8,591 nucleotides of DNA from Weeksellaceae bacterium (GCA_022701475.1 JAKOOI010000229.1:1-8591); one strand, 5' to 3'; shown: positions 1 to 6,650, counted from the stretch's first letter. Numbers and translations: made by a program. The notes: generated by a model from the sequence alone, not told the origin.

Positions 1-2
1 AT

Positions 3-671
3 GTCCTCATCCCACCTAAATTCGAGCAGATCAAGATCAGCAGCAAAGTGAATGTGGAGACCGGAAGTTTCATTCCTACCCTGGATGCTGTCATTTATAT
101 TGAGAAAGATAAAAAGGTCTGGATGAATCTTCAGGCACTGCTCTTTACCGTAGCCCGTGGCATCGCTACCCCTGAAGGAATCAAGGGACAGGATAAAACC
201 AGCAAGACCTATATCGATTCGGATTTCGATTACCTGAATAATCTGCTGAATGTAAACTTTATAGATTACCAGTCGCTGGAAAGAATTCTTATCGGGAGGA
301 CTTTTGTAAAGATCAATGATTCCCAGTTTACGTTAACCCGGAATGCCCAGGGATTTAAAATGGTTTCCAATACCAACCAGAAAATTGTAACGGATGAAAA
401 AACCCGGGAGTATAAAATTGTTTTACAGTATGATACGAATTATGACCTACTGAATGTCAGCCTTAAGGATGTTCTCTTTCCGGACGAACTGGAAATAGCC
501 TACAGCAATTGGGAGGAAATCAATGGGATACGCCTTCCGAGAAATGTTAAAATAATTATAAAAGGTTCAAAAAGCAGCCAGATTTTACTGGAAAATACGA
601 AATTTGATTTTTCTAGGATGGATACGCCCTATTCCGTACCATCCAGTTATAAGAAAATCGAGATTCAATGA
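3..671 (+). CDS. DUF4292 family protein (5' end cut off by window)
   Basis: The reading frame is open from the window edge, so 222 C-terminal residues are seen and the N-terminus is missing. The GTG at 48 is an internal Val codon, because 15 in-frame codons upstream continue the family pattern (Phe-Glu-Gln-Ile-Lys-Ile then Val-Asn-Val-Glu). The domain matches what I know of DUF4292: a repeated beta-strand opening, a strand reading IYIEKDKKVWMN, an ARG-IATPEG segment, then YIDSDFDYLNNLLNVN and a 'LERILIGRTF' turn. Family members are usually lipoproteins of about 250-260 residues with an N-terminal signal peptide, and their all-beta pattern resembles LolA/LolB-type half-barrels. That resemblance is an inference, and the lipobox would lie outside this window. 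The stop codon overlaps the next start as ATGA (668-671), so translation is probably coupled to the EnvC-like gene, which suggests a joint envelope role. The function is not established. Confidence 0.85.
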   Translation, partial: VLIPPKFEQIKISSKVNVETGSFIPTLDAVIYIEKDKKVWMNLQALLFTVARGIATPEGIKGQDKTSKTYIDSDFDYLNNLLNVNFIDYQSLERILIGRTFVKINDSQFTLTRNAQGFKMVSNTNQKIVTDEKTREYKIVLQYDTNYDLLNVSLKDVLFPDELEIAYSNWEEINGIRLPRNVKIIIKGSKSSQILLENTKFDFSRMDTPYSVPSSYKKIEIQ

Positions 672-2233
672 TTAAAAAATTTAGCTTTTTAATAGGTATG
701 GTCTTGTTTGGGCTGCATTATGGCCAGAGCAATAAAAAAGAACAGCTGCAGAAGCAGAATGCCGAACTTAAAAAACAAATTGCCCAGATCAATACAGATT
801 TAGCAAAAACCAGAAATGAATCCAAACTTTCTGTTGCTTATCTTGATAATGTAAACAAAAAACTGGTACTCAGGGAAAAAGTATACAACAATACCCAAAA
901 GGAGAAAAGATTCATTGAAGATGAAATCTATCTTCGTCAGCTTGATATCAACCATCAGAATAAAGAACTGAAAGTATTGCGCGACAACTATGCAAAAGTG
1001 CTCGTGAATGCCTATAAAAACAAAGGAGTCCAGAATAAGGTAACCTTTATTCTTTCTGCCAAAAATATGGGCGAGGCCATCCGCAGGGTCCAGTATTTAA
1101 AACAGTACTCGGATTACCAGGATAAGAAAGCGGCCGAAATTTCAAATGCAGCGGCAAAAATCAAGCAGACCATTGCCATGAAGCAGAATGCAGTAAAATC
1201 CAAAGCCAATCTCCTGATAAATCAGCAGAAAGACCTTGCAACCATTACTACGGAACGGGCTCAGAAAGAGCAACTGGTGGCAGATTTTAAGAAAAACGAA
1301 TCCAAACTGAGTTCGGAACTCAGACAGAAACAAACCCAATCCAAAGCACTCGAAGGACAGATCAGGAGCATTATTGCTGAGGAAATCAGAATTGCAAAAG
1401 CAGAGGAAGAAGCAAGAAAAAAAGCAGAAGCCGAAAAAATCCGTCTGGCCAAGATAGCAGCTGAAAGGGAAAAAGCAAGAATTGAAGCTGAAAACAAAGC
1501 CCGGGCGCAAGCGCTTGAAAAAGAAAGGCTGGCAGCAGAAGCCGAAGCGAGAAAAGCAGCTGAACTGGCGGCAAAAAGAGCGGAAGAAGAGAGAAAACGC
1601 AGCGAAGAAGCAAGGAGGGCTGAAGCCACCTCAAGAGATGAAGCCCGGAAAGTAGCTGCCCAGAAGGCGTCAGAAGAGGCTGCGGCAAAAGCAAAAGAAG
1701 CTACTGAAAAAGTGGCCGCCGCAAGAGCAGCTCAAACAGCGCTTGCCAAGAAAAATGAAGATGATAAAAAAGCAGCCGAAACCAAGGCAATGACGAGCTA
1801 CGGCGTCACTACAGTTGCCGGAAGCAATTTTGCAGATAACAAAGGAAGACTCGGCTATCCGGCAGACAGGGCAGGCCAGATTACGCACCGCTTCGGAAGA
1901 CACCCCCACCCTGTATTTAAAAACATCGATGAGGAAAACAACGGAATCAAAATTTCCGTTCCTTCAGGAACCAGAGCCAGATCCGTCTTCCCGGGAAGCG
2001 TATCTTCCGTATTGGCCAACAGTGACGGCACCAAAACGGTAATCCTGAAGCATGGAAGCTATTTTACCATCTATTCGAACCTGGGAAATGTAACCGTTTC
2101 CAAGGGGCAACAGGTTTCCGCAGGCACACCGGTAGGCGTAATTGGCCAGGATTTTGACGGAACCTATACCCTGGATTTCCAGGTATGGAACGGAAGTACA
2201 CCGGTAGATCCACTAGGTTGGATTTCCTATTAA
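668..2233 (+). CDS. envC: EnvC-like murein hydrolase activator with degenerate LytM/M23 domain
   Basis: This 521-residue protein should act in the periplasm. Residues 1-20 form a signal peptide (MIKKF then a hydrophobic core, likely cut near Gly-Gln-Ser). Residues 22-235 are coiled coil and include the EnvC-type segment VTFILSAKNMGEAIRRVQYL (from 125). Residues 237-374 are an Ala/Lys/Glu-rich charged helix. A LytM (peptidase M23) fold fills residues 395-521. The zinc-site motifs are lost. The H-x-G-I-D motif reads N424-N-G-I-K428, and the H-x-H motif reads T501-L-D503. His462 in the ILKHG strand is kept. In E. coli EnvC (419 residues) a similarly dead LytM domain activates the amidases AmiA and AmiB at the division site under FtsEX control. 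I infer the same type of role here. NCBI-style annotation would probably call it an M23 metallopeptidase, which is misleading about catalysis. The start is fixed by the signal peptide and by the ATGA overlap with DUF4292. Confidence 0.88.
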   Translation: MIKKFSFLIGMVLFGLHYGQSNKKEQLQKQNAELKKQIAQINTDLAKTRNESKLSVAYLDNVNKKLVLREKVYNNTQKEKRFIEDEIYLRQLDINHQNKELKVLRDNYAKVLVNAYKNKGVQNKVTFILSAKNMGEAIRRVQYLKQYSDYQDKKAAEISNAAAKIKQTIAMKQNAVKSKANLLINQQKDLATITTERAQKEQLVADFKKNESKLSSELRQKQTQSKALEGQIRSIIAEEIRIAKAEEEARKKAEAEKIRLAKIAAEREKARIEAENKARAQALEKERLAAEAEARKAAELAAKRAEEERKRSEEARRAEATSRDEARKVAAQKASEEAAAKAKEATEKVAAARAAQTALAKKNEDDKKAAETKAMTSYGVTTVAGSNFADNKGRLGYPADRAGQITHRFGRHPHPVFKNIDEENNGIKISVPSGTRARSVFPGSVSSVLANSDGTKTVILKHGSYFTIYSNLGNVTVSKGQQVSAGTPVGVIGQDFDGTYTLDFQVWNGSTPVDPLGWISY

Positions 2234-2250
2234 AAAAAGAACTAACTTTG
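2218..2250 (+). promoter_or_regulatory. Bacteroidota-type promoter for tatA
   Basis: The -7 box TAACTTTG (2243-2250) is an exact match to the Bacteroidota consensus TAnnTTTG. A TTG at 2218-2220 lies 22 bases upstream, inside the reported 17-23 base spacing. The -33 element overlaps the last codons of the EnvC-like gene. Transcription would start around 2255-2258, giving a leader of only a few bases before the ATG at 2264. The match is by eye; promoter activity is inferred. Confidence 0.6.
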
Positions 2251-2263
2251 TAAAAAAATTGAA

Positions 2264-2470
2264 ATGAATACATTAACAATATTGTCGCTGTCATGGCAGC
2301 ACATCCTGATCGTAGCGATCATTCTGTTATTACTTTTCGGAGGTAAGAAAATCCCTGAACTGATGAGAGGAGTAGGTTCTGGAATCAAGGAATTTAAAGA
2401 TGCCGTAAAGGAAGAAGACAAGCCGGGTTCTGAAAACAAAACCACCAACAATAATCCGTCAGGCAACTAA
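2264..2470 (+). CDS. tatA: Twin-arginine translocase subunit TatA
   Basis: This 68-residue protein is the pore-forming TatA/E component of the Tat pathway, which exports folded proteins across the inner membrane together with TatC. One membrane helix spans about residues 11-24 (Trp-Gln-His then Ile/Leu/Val only). It is followed by the hallmark hinge F25-G26-G27-K28-K29-I30-P31-E32-L33 and an amphipathic helix (RGVGSGIKEFKDAVKEE, 35-51). F25 corresponds to the essential Phe of the FG motif. The tail (52-68) is short, polar and Asn-rich, as usual for the family. The N-terminal stretch before the helix is slightly long, but the only in-frame start fits the promoter at 2218-2250. No tatC is present in the window; in this group it is commonly encoded elsewhere. 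The gene lies 30 bases after the EnvC-like gene and 12 bases before the DUF4254 gene, so the latter is probably co-transcribed. Confidence 0.93.
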   Translation: MNTLTILSLSWQHILIVAIILLLLFGGKKIPELMRGVGSGIKEFKDAVKEEDKPGSENKTTNNNPSGN

Positions 2471-2482
2471 AATTCTCAATTC

Positions 2483-3094
2483 ATGAATTTTACCGAGACA
2501 GCCTGGAAAATCTTCAATCAATCCATTGAAGATTATCACACATGGGATGATGTTACTGCAGCGATTAATAATCCGTTTGAGAAAGATACTTTGGAACGGA
2601 TTTTGTATGCAAAGAATTGGATTGATACCGTTCAATGGCATTTGGAAGATATAATCAGAGATGAAAATATTGATCCGGCTGAGGCTCTTCAACTGAAGAG
2701 GACGATTGATGCTTCCAACCAGAAAAGAACTGATCTGGTGGAGTTTATTGACAGCTGGTTCCTGAAAAAGTACGAGAATATAACTCCTAAAACTGATGCA
2801 AAAATCAATACGGAAACTATTGCCTGGGCAGTAGACCGGTTGTCTATACTTGCGCTTAAAGTTTACCACATGTCATTGGAAGCCAACAGGACTTCGGCTT
2901 CAGAAGAGCACCGCGCTGCCTGCCAGGCAAAACTGGATGTTCTCCTTGCTCAGCATGAAGACCTTTCCACTTCAATTGATCAGTTGCTTTCTGATATTGA
3001 GAACGGTGATGTTAAGATAAAGGTGTACAAACAGATGAAGATGTACAACGATGAAAGTCTTAATCCAATCCTCTATCAAAAGGGGCAAAAATGA
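2483..3094 (+). CDS. DUF4254 domain-containing protein
   Basis: This 203-residue protein is predicted soluble and almost entirely alpha-helical, with no signal peptide or membrane segment. It matches DUF4254 as I know it. A Trp/His-rich core, K44-N-W-I-D-T-V-Q-W52-H53-L-E-D-I-I-R59, is followed by TIDASNQKRTDLVEFID (74-90), a central helical pair, and the C-terminal signature S-L-N194-P-I-L-Y198. DUF4254 genes often lie beside glycosyltransferase genes for cell-surface glycans in Bacteroidota, but none is seen here, so that link cannot be used. Its function is unknown. The stop codon overlaps the start of the following lipoprotein gene as ATGA (3091-3094), so the two are very likely translationally coupled. 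It sits 12 bases behind tatA, in what looks like one transcript driven from the tatA promoter. Confidence 0.87.
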   Translation: MNFTETAWKIFNQSIEDYHTWDDVTAAINNPFEKDTLERILYAKNWIDTVQWHLEDIIRDENIDPAEALQLKRTIDASNQKRTDLVEFIDSWFLKKYENITPKTDAKINTETIAWAVDRLSILALKVYHMSLEANRTSASEEHRAACQAKLDVLLAQHEDLSTSIDQLLSDIENGDVKIKVYKQMKMYNDESLNPILYQKGQK

Positions 3095-3546
3095 AACGAT
3101 TAGTTTTTTGTGGAATAGTACTGTTTACAACATCCTGCGCAACGGAAAAACCCAATTTTTCTCCGCTGTCAGCCAGCTTTTACAGCGATACCAAAGGATC
3201 AGATTCCAATAAGGGCACATTCACCACTATTAATGCTAACTTAAAAGGAAATACCAGTGCCTCCGAGATTTCAAACCTCATCGCCACTTTTCCCAGCTTT
3301 AAAAACAATGCTTTAAATGACGAAATTACGGCTTTAAAGTATAACCTGCAGAATTACCTCTATGCCATTGATGTAAATAATGCCGGCGGAAAGAAAAAGG
3401 CGATCAGGAATTTTGAGAAATCATACAAAAAAGTACAGCAATTAAGACAATACCTTAATACCGACGAAAATGAAGTCCTGAACCGTTACCTGGTCAGGAT
3501 CAAATCCAATATTTCCGTTATTGAGGATTATGCTAAAGGGATTTAA
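3091..3546 (+). CDS. Small putative lipoprotein, unknown family
   Basis: This 151-residue protein opens with MKRLVFCGIVLFTTSC, a short type II signal peptide with Cys16 as the probable lipidated residue. The lipobox is loose (Thr-Thr-Ser-Cys, lacking Leu at -3), so lipidation is likely but not certain. Residues 17-60 are Ser/Thr/Asn/Lys-rich and probably flexible. Residues 60-150 are predicted mostly helical with many Lys, Asn and Leu, including a basic stretch near NNAGGKKKAIRNFEKSYKK. No catalytic or binding motif is recognised, and I cannot name the family. The start overlaps the DUF4254 stop (ATGA), and AGGGG at 3081-3085 sits five bases before the ATG as a possible weak Shine-Dalgarno. 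The coupling suggests it partners with the DUF4254 protein, though one appears cytoplasmic and the other exported. Confidence 0.75.
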   Translation: MKRLVFCGIVLFTTSCATEKPNFSPLSASFYSDTKGSDSNKGTFTTINANLKGNTSASEISNLIATFPSFKNNALNDEITALKYNLQNYLYAIDVNNAGGKKKAIRNFEKSYKKVQQLRQYLNTDENEVLNRYLVRIKSNISVIEDYAKGI

Positions 3547-3573
3547 TTAATATACAATCAAGGGGATCAATCA

Positions 3574-4176
3574 ATGATTAAAATTCAGGCGGAATCCAAT
3601 GTTCCTACCGAGTACGGTACATTCCGGATGATTGCTTTATCTGAAAATGAAAACGACTGGATGCCTCATATGGCTATTGTTGCTGAAAATACAGACTTTT
3701 CCAGACCTGTCAATGTCCGTTTTCATTCAGAATGCATTACCGGTGAAGTTTTCCATTCTAAAAAATGCGAATGCGGCCAGCAACTGGATGCCGCAATGAA
3801 ATACATCCATGAAAACGGCGGTATAATTATCTACCTTCGTCAGGAAGGAAGAAATATAGGGATTATTAACAAACTGAAAGCCTATTCTTTACAGGAGCAG
3901 GGTTTTGATACGGTGGAAGCCAATCTGAAACTGGGCCTGCCTGCTGATGACAGAAACTTTGGCGTTGCCATAGAAATACTGAATCTGCTTGAGGTTAAAG
4001 AAATCAACCTTCTCACAAATAATCCTGAAAAGGTAAAATATGTGGTAGACAGCAATATCCGGCTTCATTCCCGGATACCGCTTCAGATCCCGGCCAATGA
4101 GAACAGCAGAGGATATTTACAGACCAAGAAAGATTATTTCGGACATCTGCTTATTGATGACAATGAACAGCTGTAA
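3574..4176 (+). CDS. ribA: GTP cyclohydrolase II (stand-alone)
   Basis: This 200-residue cytoplasmic enzyme opens the imidazole ring of GTP to 2,5-diamino-6-ribosylamino-4(3H)-pyrimidinone 5'-phosphate, releasing formate and pyrophosphate. It is the first committed step of riboflavin synthesis. The zinc cysteines C54, C65 and C67 lie in SECITGEVFHSKKCECG, at the same positions as in the E. coli enzyme (196 residues). The GTP-binding stretch YLRQEGRNIGIINKLKAY covers 87-104, and the catalytic set is Y104, D125 and R127, one less than the E. coli numbering. A TNNPEK loop (around 148) completes the family pattern. It is not fused to RibB (DHBP synthase), unlike the bifunctional RibBA of many bacteria, so ribB activity must come from elsewhere. 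It starts 27 bases after the lipoprotein gene with no visible promoter, so read-through from upstream is likely. AGGGG at 3561-3565 could aid initiation. No FMN riboswitch is seen. Confidence 0.95.
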   Translation: MIKIQAESNVPTEYGTFRMIALSENENDWMPHMAIVAENTDFSRPVNVRFHSECITGEVFHSKKCECGQQLDAAMKYIHENGGIIIYLRQEGRNIGIINKLKAYSLQEQGFDTVEANLKLGLPADDRNFGVAIEILNLLEVKEINLLTNNPEKVKYVVDSNIRLHSRIPLQIPANENSRGYLQTKKDYFGHLLIDDNEQL

Positions 4177-4216
4177 ATCAATAAGATTTCACATCAGATA
4201 AAATAAAAGTAAAGTA

Positions 4217-4245
4217 AAAGCTCCGGAAAAATTTTCCGGAGCTTT
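4217..4245. terminator. Bidirectional intrinsic terminator between ribA and the minus-strand lipoprotein
   Basis: A perfect inverted repeat runs AAAGCTCCGGAAAA (4217-4230), a single A, then TTTTCCGGAGCTTT (4232-4245). In RNA the inner A/T part would mostly form the loop, leaving a 10 bp stem with six G-C pairs. Both flanks of the stem end in A/T runs, so it can act on either strand. It lies 41 bases after the ribA stop and 51 bases after the stop of the convergent minus-strand gene, as expected for a shared terminator. Confidence 0.85.
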
Positions 4246-4295
4246 CTGTAATTATAAAAACTGAAAAGATATATTCTGACTGATGATTAAAGCTG

Positions 4296-4832
4296 TTAGT
4301 TTTTAACCGTAATCTTAGATTCATTGATATTGTAGAATTTGATTACGCTGTTATAATCATTATAATCTACCCCTGAATTCTTACCGGTATTTGCAGGAAC
4401 TATGACCACTCTGAATCTCTTATTGGTATAATAGGTAGCATTTCCGCTGCTGTCCAGGTTCAGGCTGGAACTTACGTAAATGGCAATATCATTCTTAGAA
4501 AAATCAAATCCGTAATCCACCGCATCATTAGCAGCATTTCCTACAAAGTAGGTATAAGGAAGTAATCTCCAAACCGGAGTGCCTCCTGTACCCGTATCGG
4601 TCTGCATATAAATCAGTACGACATCAGACTGGACCAGGGGCGTATTAAATACATTCGTATACCTGTAAAGACCGCTGTTTATTCTGGTAAAAGAAGCATT
4701 ATTGATATCATATGCTACAGCAATGGTATCATTATCCTCGTAAGGAGCCGTATTGTTATCATCATTATTATCACAACTGAAAGCAAACAGGCTTACGAAA
4801 GCCAGAAGCAGAATAGGAATAATTTTTTTCAT
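4296..4832 (-). CDS. Small Asp/Asn-rich lipoprotein, probably surface-directed; unknown function
   Basis: This 178-residue protein reads from the ATG at 4832. It opens MKKIIPILLLAFVSLFAFSC, a clean type II signal peptide with lipobox Ala-Phe-Ser-Cys20. An in-frame ATG at 4862 would add ten polar residues before the signal peptide and is less likely. Directly after the cysteine comes DNNDDNN. Acidic residues there act as a surface-export signal for lipoproteins in Capnocytophaga, Bacteroides and Flavobacterium, so exposure outside the cell is plausible but inferred. The rest is Tyr/Asn/Val-rich with alternating hydrophobicity, suggesting a beta-sandwich. Recognisable blocks are VVLIYMQTD, PVWRLLPYTYF, VDYGFDFSKNDIAIYV, FRVVIVPA and VDYNDYNSVIKFYNI near the C-terminus. 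I recall similar unnamed lipoproteins in flavobacteria but no assigned function. It is transcribed alone, divergent from the GH3 gene and convergent with ribA. Confidence 0.8.
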   Translation of the reverse strand: MKKIIPILLLAFVSLFAFSCDNNDDNNTAPYEDNDTIAVAYDINNASFTRINSGLYRYTNVFNTPLVQSDVVLIYMQTDTGTGGTPVWRLLPYTYFVGNAANDAVDYGFDFSKNDIAIYVSSSLNLDSSGNATYYTNKRFRVVIVPANTGKNSGVDYNDYNSVIKFYNINESKITVKN

Positions 4833-4901
4833 TGTATGGAAGTTTAGTTGTTTATTATTCATAAACCCTATTCAAAACATATACCAAAAAACAGGAAAAC
4901 T

Positions 4902-4933
4902 TTGTTTTCATCATCTTTTTAATCGTATTTTTG
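4902..4933 (+). promoter_or_regulatory. Bacteroidota-type promoter for the GH3 gene
   Basis: TTG at 4902-4904 (part of TTTG at 4901-4904) is followed after 21 bases by TATTTTTG (4926-4933), an exact TAnnTTTG -7 box. The ATG at 4950 is 16 bases downstream, giving a short leader. The site lies in the divergent intergenic region 4833-4949. No equally good match faces the minus-strand lipoprotein. Confidence 0.65.
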
Positions 4934-4949
4934 TTCTTATTGTAAAATT

Positions 4950-6650
4950 ATGAAGAAACTCCTGTCTGCTTCGCTTTTCATGCTGTTTTTTTCCGGCTCA
5001 TCACTCTCGGCTCAGTATCAGCCGCCCCATCTGTCGAAAAAAGAAATCAGGAAAGCACAGCAATGGGTTGATAAAACCTACAGCAGCCTTTCCCAGGAGG
5101 AAAAACTCGGACAGCTTTTTATTGTTGCCCTGTATACCAATAAAGGGGAAAATGAAATCAGCAACGTAAGGAATATTGTCAGGAATGATAAAATAGGAGG
5201 ACTGATCCTGATGCAGGACGATGCGGCCAGGGAAATTGCTTTGGTTAATGAATTCCAGCAGACATCCAAAATCCCCCTGATGATCGGAATGGATGCCGAA
5301 TGGGGCGTATTCCAGAGAATTCCGGCAGCCCATAAATTTCCATGGGCCATTACCTTAGGCGCTATCCAGGATAAAAGCCTGATTGAGAAAATGGCAGCCA
5401 AAATTGCTGAAGACTGCCGCAGGATGGGCATCAACTGGGATTTTGCGCCGGTAGTGGATGTCAACACCAATCCCGGAAACCCCATTATCGGCAACCGGAG
5501 CTTCGGATCGGAAGTGAATAATGTGGTCAGCTCTGCCCTCCCCTACGCAAACGGACTTCAGAATAACAACATCCTTGCGGCCATCAAACACTTTCCGGGA
5601 CATGGTGATACCGATACCGATTCCCATCTGGATCTACCGGTAGTTTCCCATACCCAGGAACGGCTGAATGCTGTGGAGATCGCACCTTTCAAAGCTTTGA
5701 TGGATAAGGGTATAGGCGGCGTAATGGTAGCCCACCTCTATGTTCCGGCACTGGAGCCAGCAAAAGGGGTTCCCGCTTCCATTTCCAAAAATATCATTAC
5801 CGGTCTCCTCAAAGAAAAATTAGGATACAAAGGGCTCATCATTACCGATGCCCTGAACATGGGAGCTGTTGCCAACAAGTACAAACCGGGCGAACTGGAT
5901 GCCATGGCGTTTGAGGCCGGAAATGACATCATGCTTTTTTCACAGGGTGTGGCTGCCGGAAAAAAACTGATCCGGCAGGCTATTGATGAGGGAAAAATTT
6001 CCCGGTCCAGACTGGAGGAAAGCGTAAAGAAAATTCTTCTGACGAAATATTTTCTGGGACTGGACCGCTATGAACCCAGAAATCCGGATCACATCAATGC
6101 AGACCTCAACAATGATTCTCACAAAATGCTGGTGAGAAACTTATATTCCCATGCCCTGACTTTATTAAAAGATGAACAAAAGCTGCTTCCCCTGAACGGA
6201 AAGCCAGTGTATTACGTTCCGCTGGAAGAAGCCCCTTATCAGGCTTTCGCCGACCGGATGGGCGCCAACATCATGATAAAACGAAAGGAGGAGATCCGGA
6301 CGATTCCCGCCCATTCAACGGTTATTGTAGGCCTTCATAAAGATAATTCCACGGCTTACAAGCCTTATAAAATCTCAGAGGCCTCCAAAAAAGTACTGAC
6401 CGAACTGGCCGGTAACAACAAGATAATCCTGGATGTCTTCGGAAGCCCTTATGCCCTGAAAGACATTGACCTTTCCAAAGTTTCCACCGTACTGGTCTCC
6501 TATGAAAACAATGAAGACGCCATGACGGCCACTGCAGATGCATTCTTAGGAAAGACAAAAATCCATGGAAGGCTTCCGGTATTGGTGAATGAAAGTCTGA
6601 AACCGGGAATGGGGCTTGATGTGGAATCAGGTAATCAAACAGATCGATAG
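4950..6650 (+). CDS. Secreted glycoside hydrolase family 3 beta-N-acetylglucosaminidase (NagZ-like)
   Basis: This 566-residue enzyme should be periplasmic and remove terminal beta-GlcNAc, most likely from peptidoglycan fragments. Residues 1-21 are a type I signal peptide ending Ser-Leu-Ser-Ala before Gln22. The GH3 TIM-barrel domain covers about 38-385. It contains the substrate-side motif MIGMDAEWG, the NagZ signature K213-H-F-P-G-H-G219, the catalytic Asp-His dyad D224-S-H226, and the nucleophile D300 in LIITDALNMG. The dyad in place of a C-terminal acid marks the N-acetylglucosaminidase branch of GH3. A second alpha/beta domain (about 396-566), starting LYSHALTLLKDEQKLLPL and ending near GRLPVLVNES, resembles the C-terminal domain of two-domain NagZ such as that of B. 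subtilis. The serine-hydrolase domain fused behind this module in many longer Bacteroidota homologues is absent. E. coli NagZ is cytoplasmic with one domain, so this export route differs. It has its own promoter at 4902-4933. Confidence 0.92.
   Translation: MKKLLSASLFMLFFSGSSLSAQYQPPHLSKKEIRKAQQWVDKTYSSLSQEEKLGQLFIVALYTNKGENEISNVRNIVRNDKIGGLILMQDDAAREIALVNEFQQTSKIPLMIGMDAEWGVFQRIPAAHKFPWAITLGAIQDKSLIEKMAAKIAEDCRRMGINWDFAPVVDVNTNPGNPIIGNRSFGSEVNNVVSSALPYANGLQNNNILAAIKHFPGHGDTDTDSHLDLPVVSHTQERLNAVEIAPFKALMDKGIGGVMVAHLYVPALEPAKGVPASISKNIITGLLKEKLGYKGLIITDALNMGAVANKYKPGELDAMAFEAGNDIMLFSQGVAAGKKLIRQAIDEGKISRSRLEESVKKILLTKYFLGLDRYEPRNPDHINADLNNDSHKMLVRNLYSHALTLLKDEQKLLPLNGKPVYYVPLEEAPYQAFADRMGANIMIKRKEEIRTIPAHSTVIVGLHKDNSTAYKPYKISEASKKVLTELAGNNKIILDVFGSPYALKDIDLSKVSTVLVSYENNEDAMTATADAFLGKTKIHGRLPVLVNESLKPGMGLDVESGNQTDR

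Noticed and set aside
48..50. GTG as the start of the DUF4292 gene
   Set aside because: The frame is open to the window edge and the upstream residues fit the family; the codon is an internal valine and the signal peptide lies outside the window.
1142..1909. Several minus-strand open frames opposite the EnvC-like gene
   Set aside because: They are Phe/Leu/Ser/Ala/Cys-rich mirror images of the Ala/Lys/Glu-rich coding region, overlap one another and show no family pattern.
3081..3565. AGGGG before two starts (3081-3085 and 3561-3565) as evidence for regular Shine-Dalgarno use
   Set aside because: The other genes in the window lack such sites, which fits Bacteroidota, and two partial matches can arise by chance; they are only mentioned under the genes.
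4833..4862. Upstream ATG at 4862 as the start of the minus-strand lipoprotein
   Set aside because: It adds ten polar residues before a complete type II signal peptide that begins at the ATG at 4832.
4873..4880. Promoter for the minus-strand lipoprotein
   Set aside because: The minus-strand reading ATGTTTTG misses the TA of TAnnTTTG and there is no TTG at the right distance, so no feature is called.
4753..4953. Plus-strand open frame of 66 codons between the lipoprotein and the GH3 gene
   Set aside because: It overlaps the lipoprotein signal peptide region antisense, covers the GH3 promoter and has no recognisable protein features.
5001..6558. Minus-strand open frames within the GH3 gene
   Set aside because: The plus strand carries a full GH3 protein with all catalytic motifs; the antisense frames are short and featureless.
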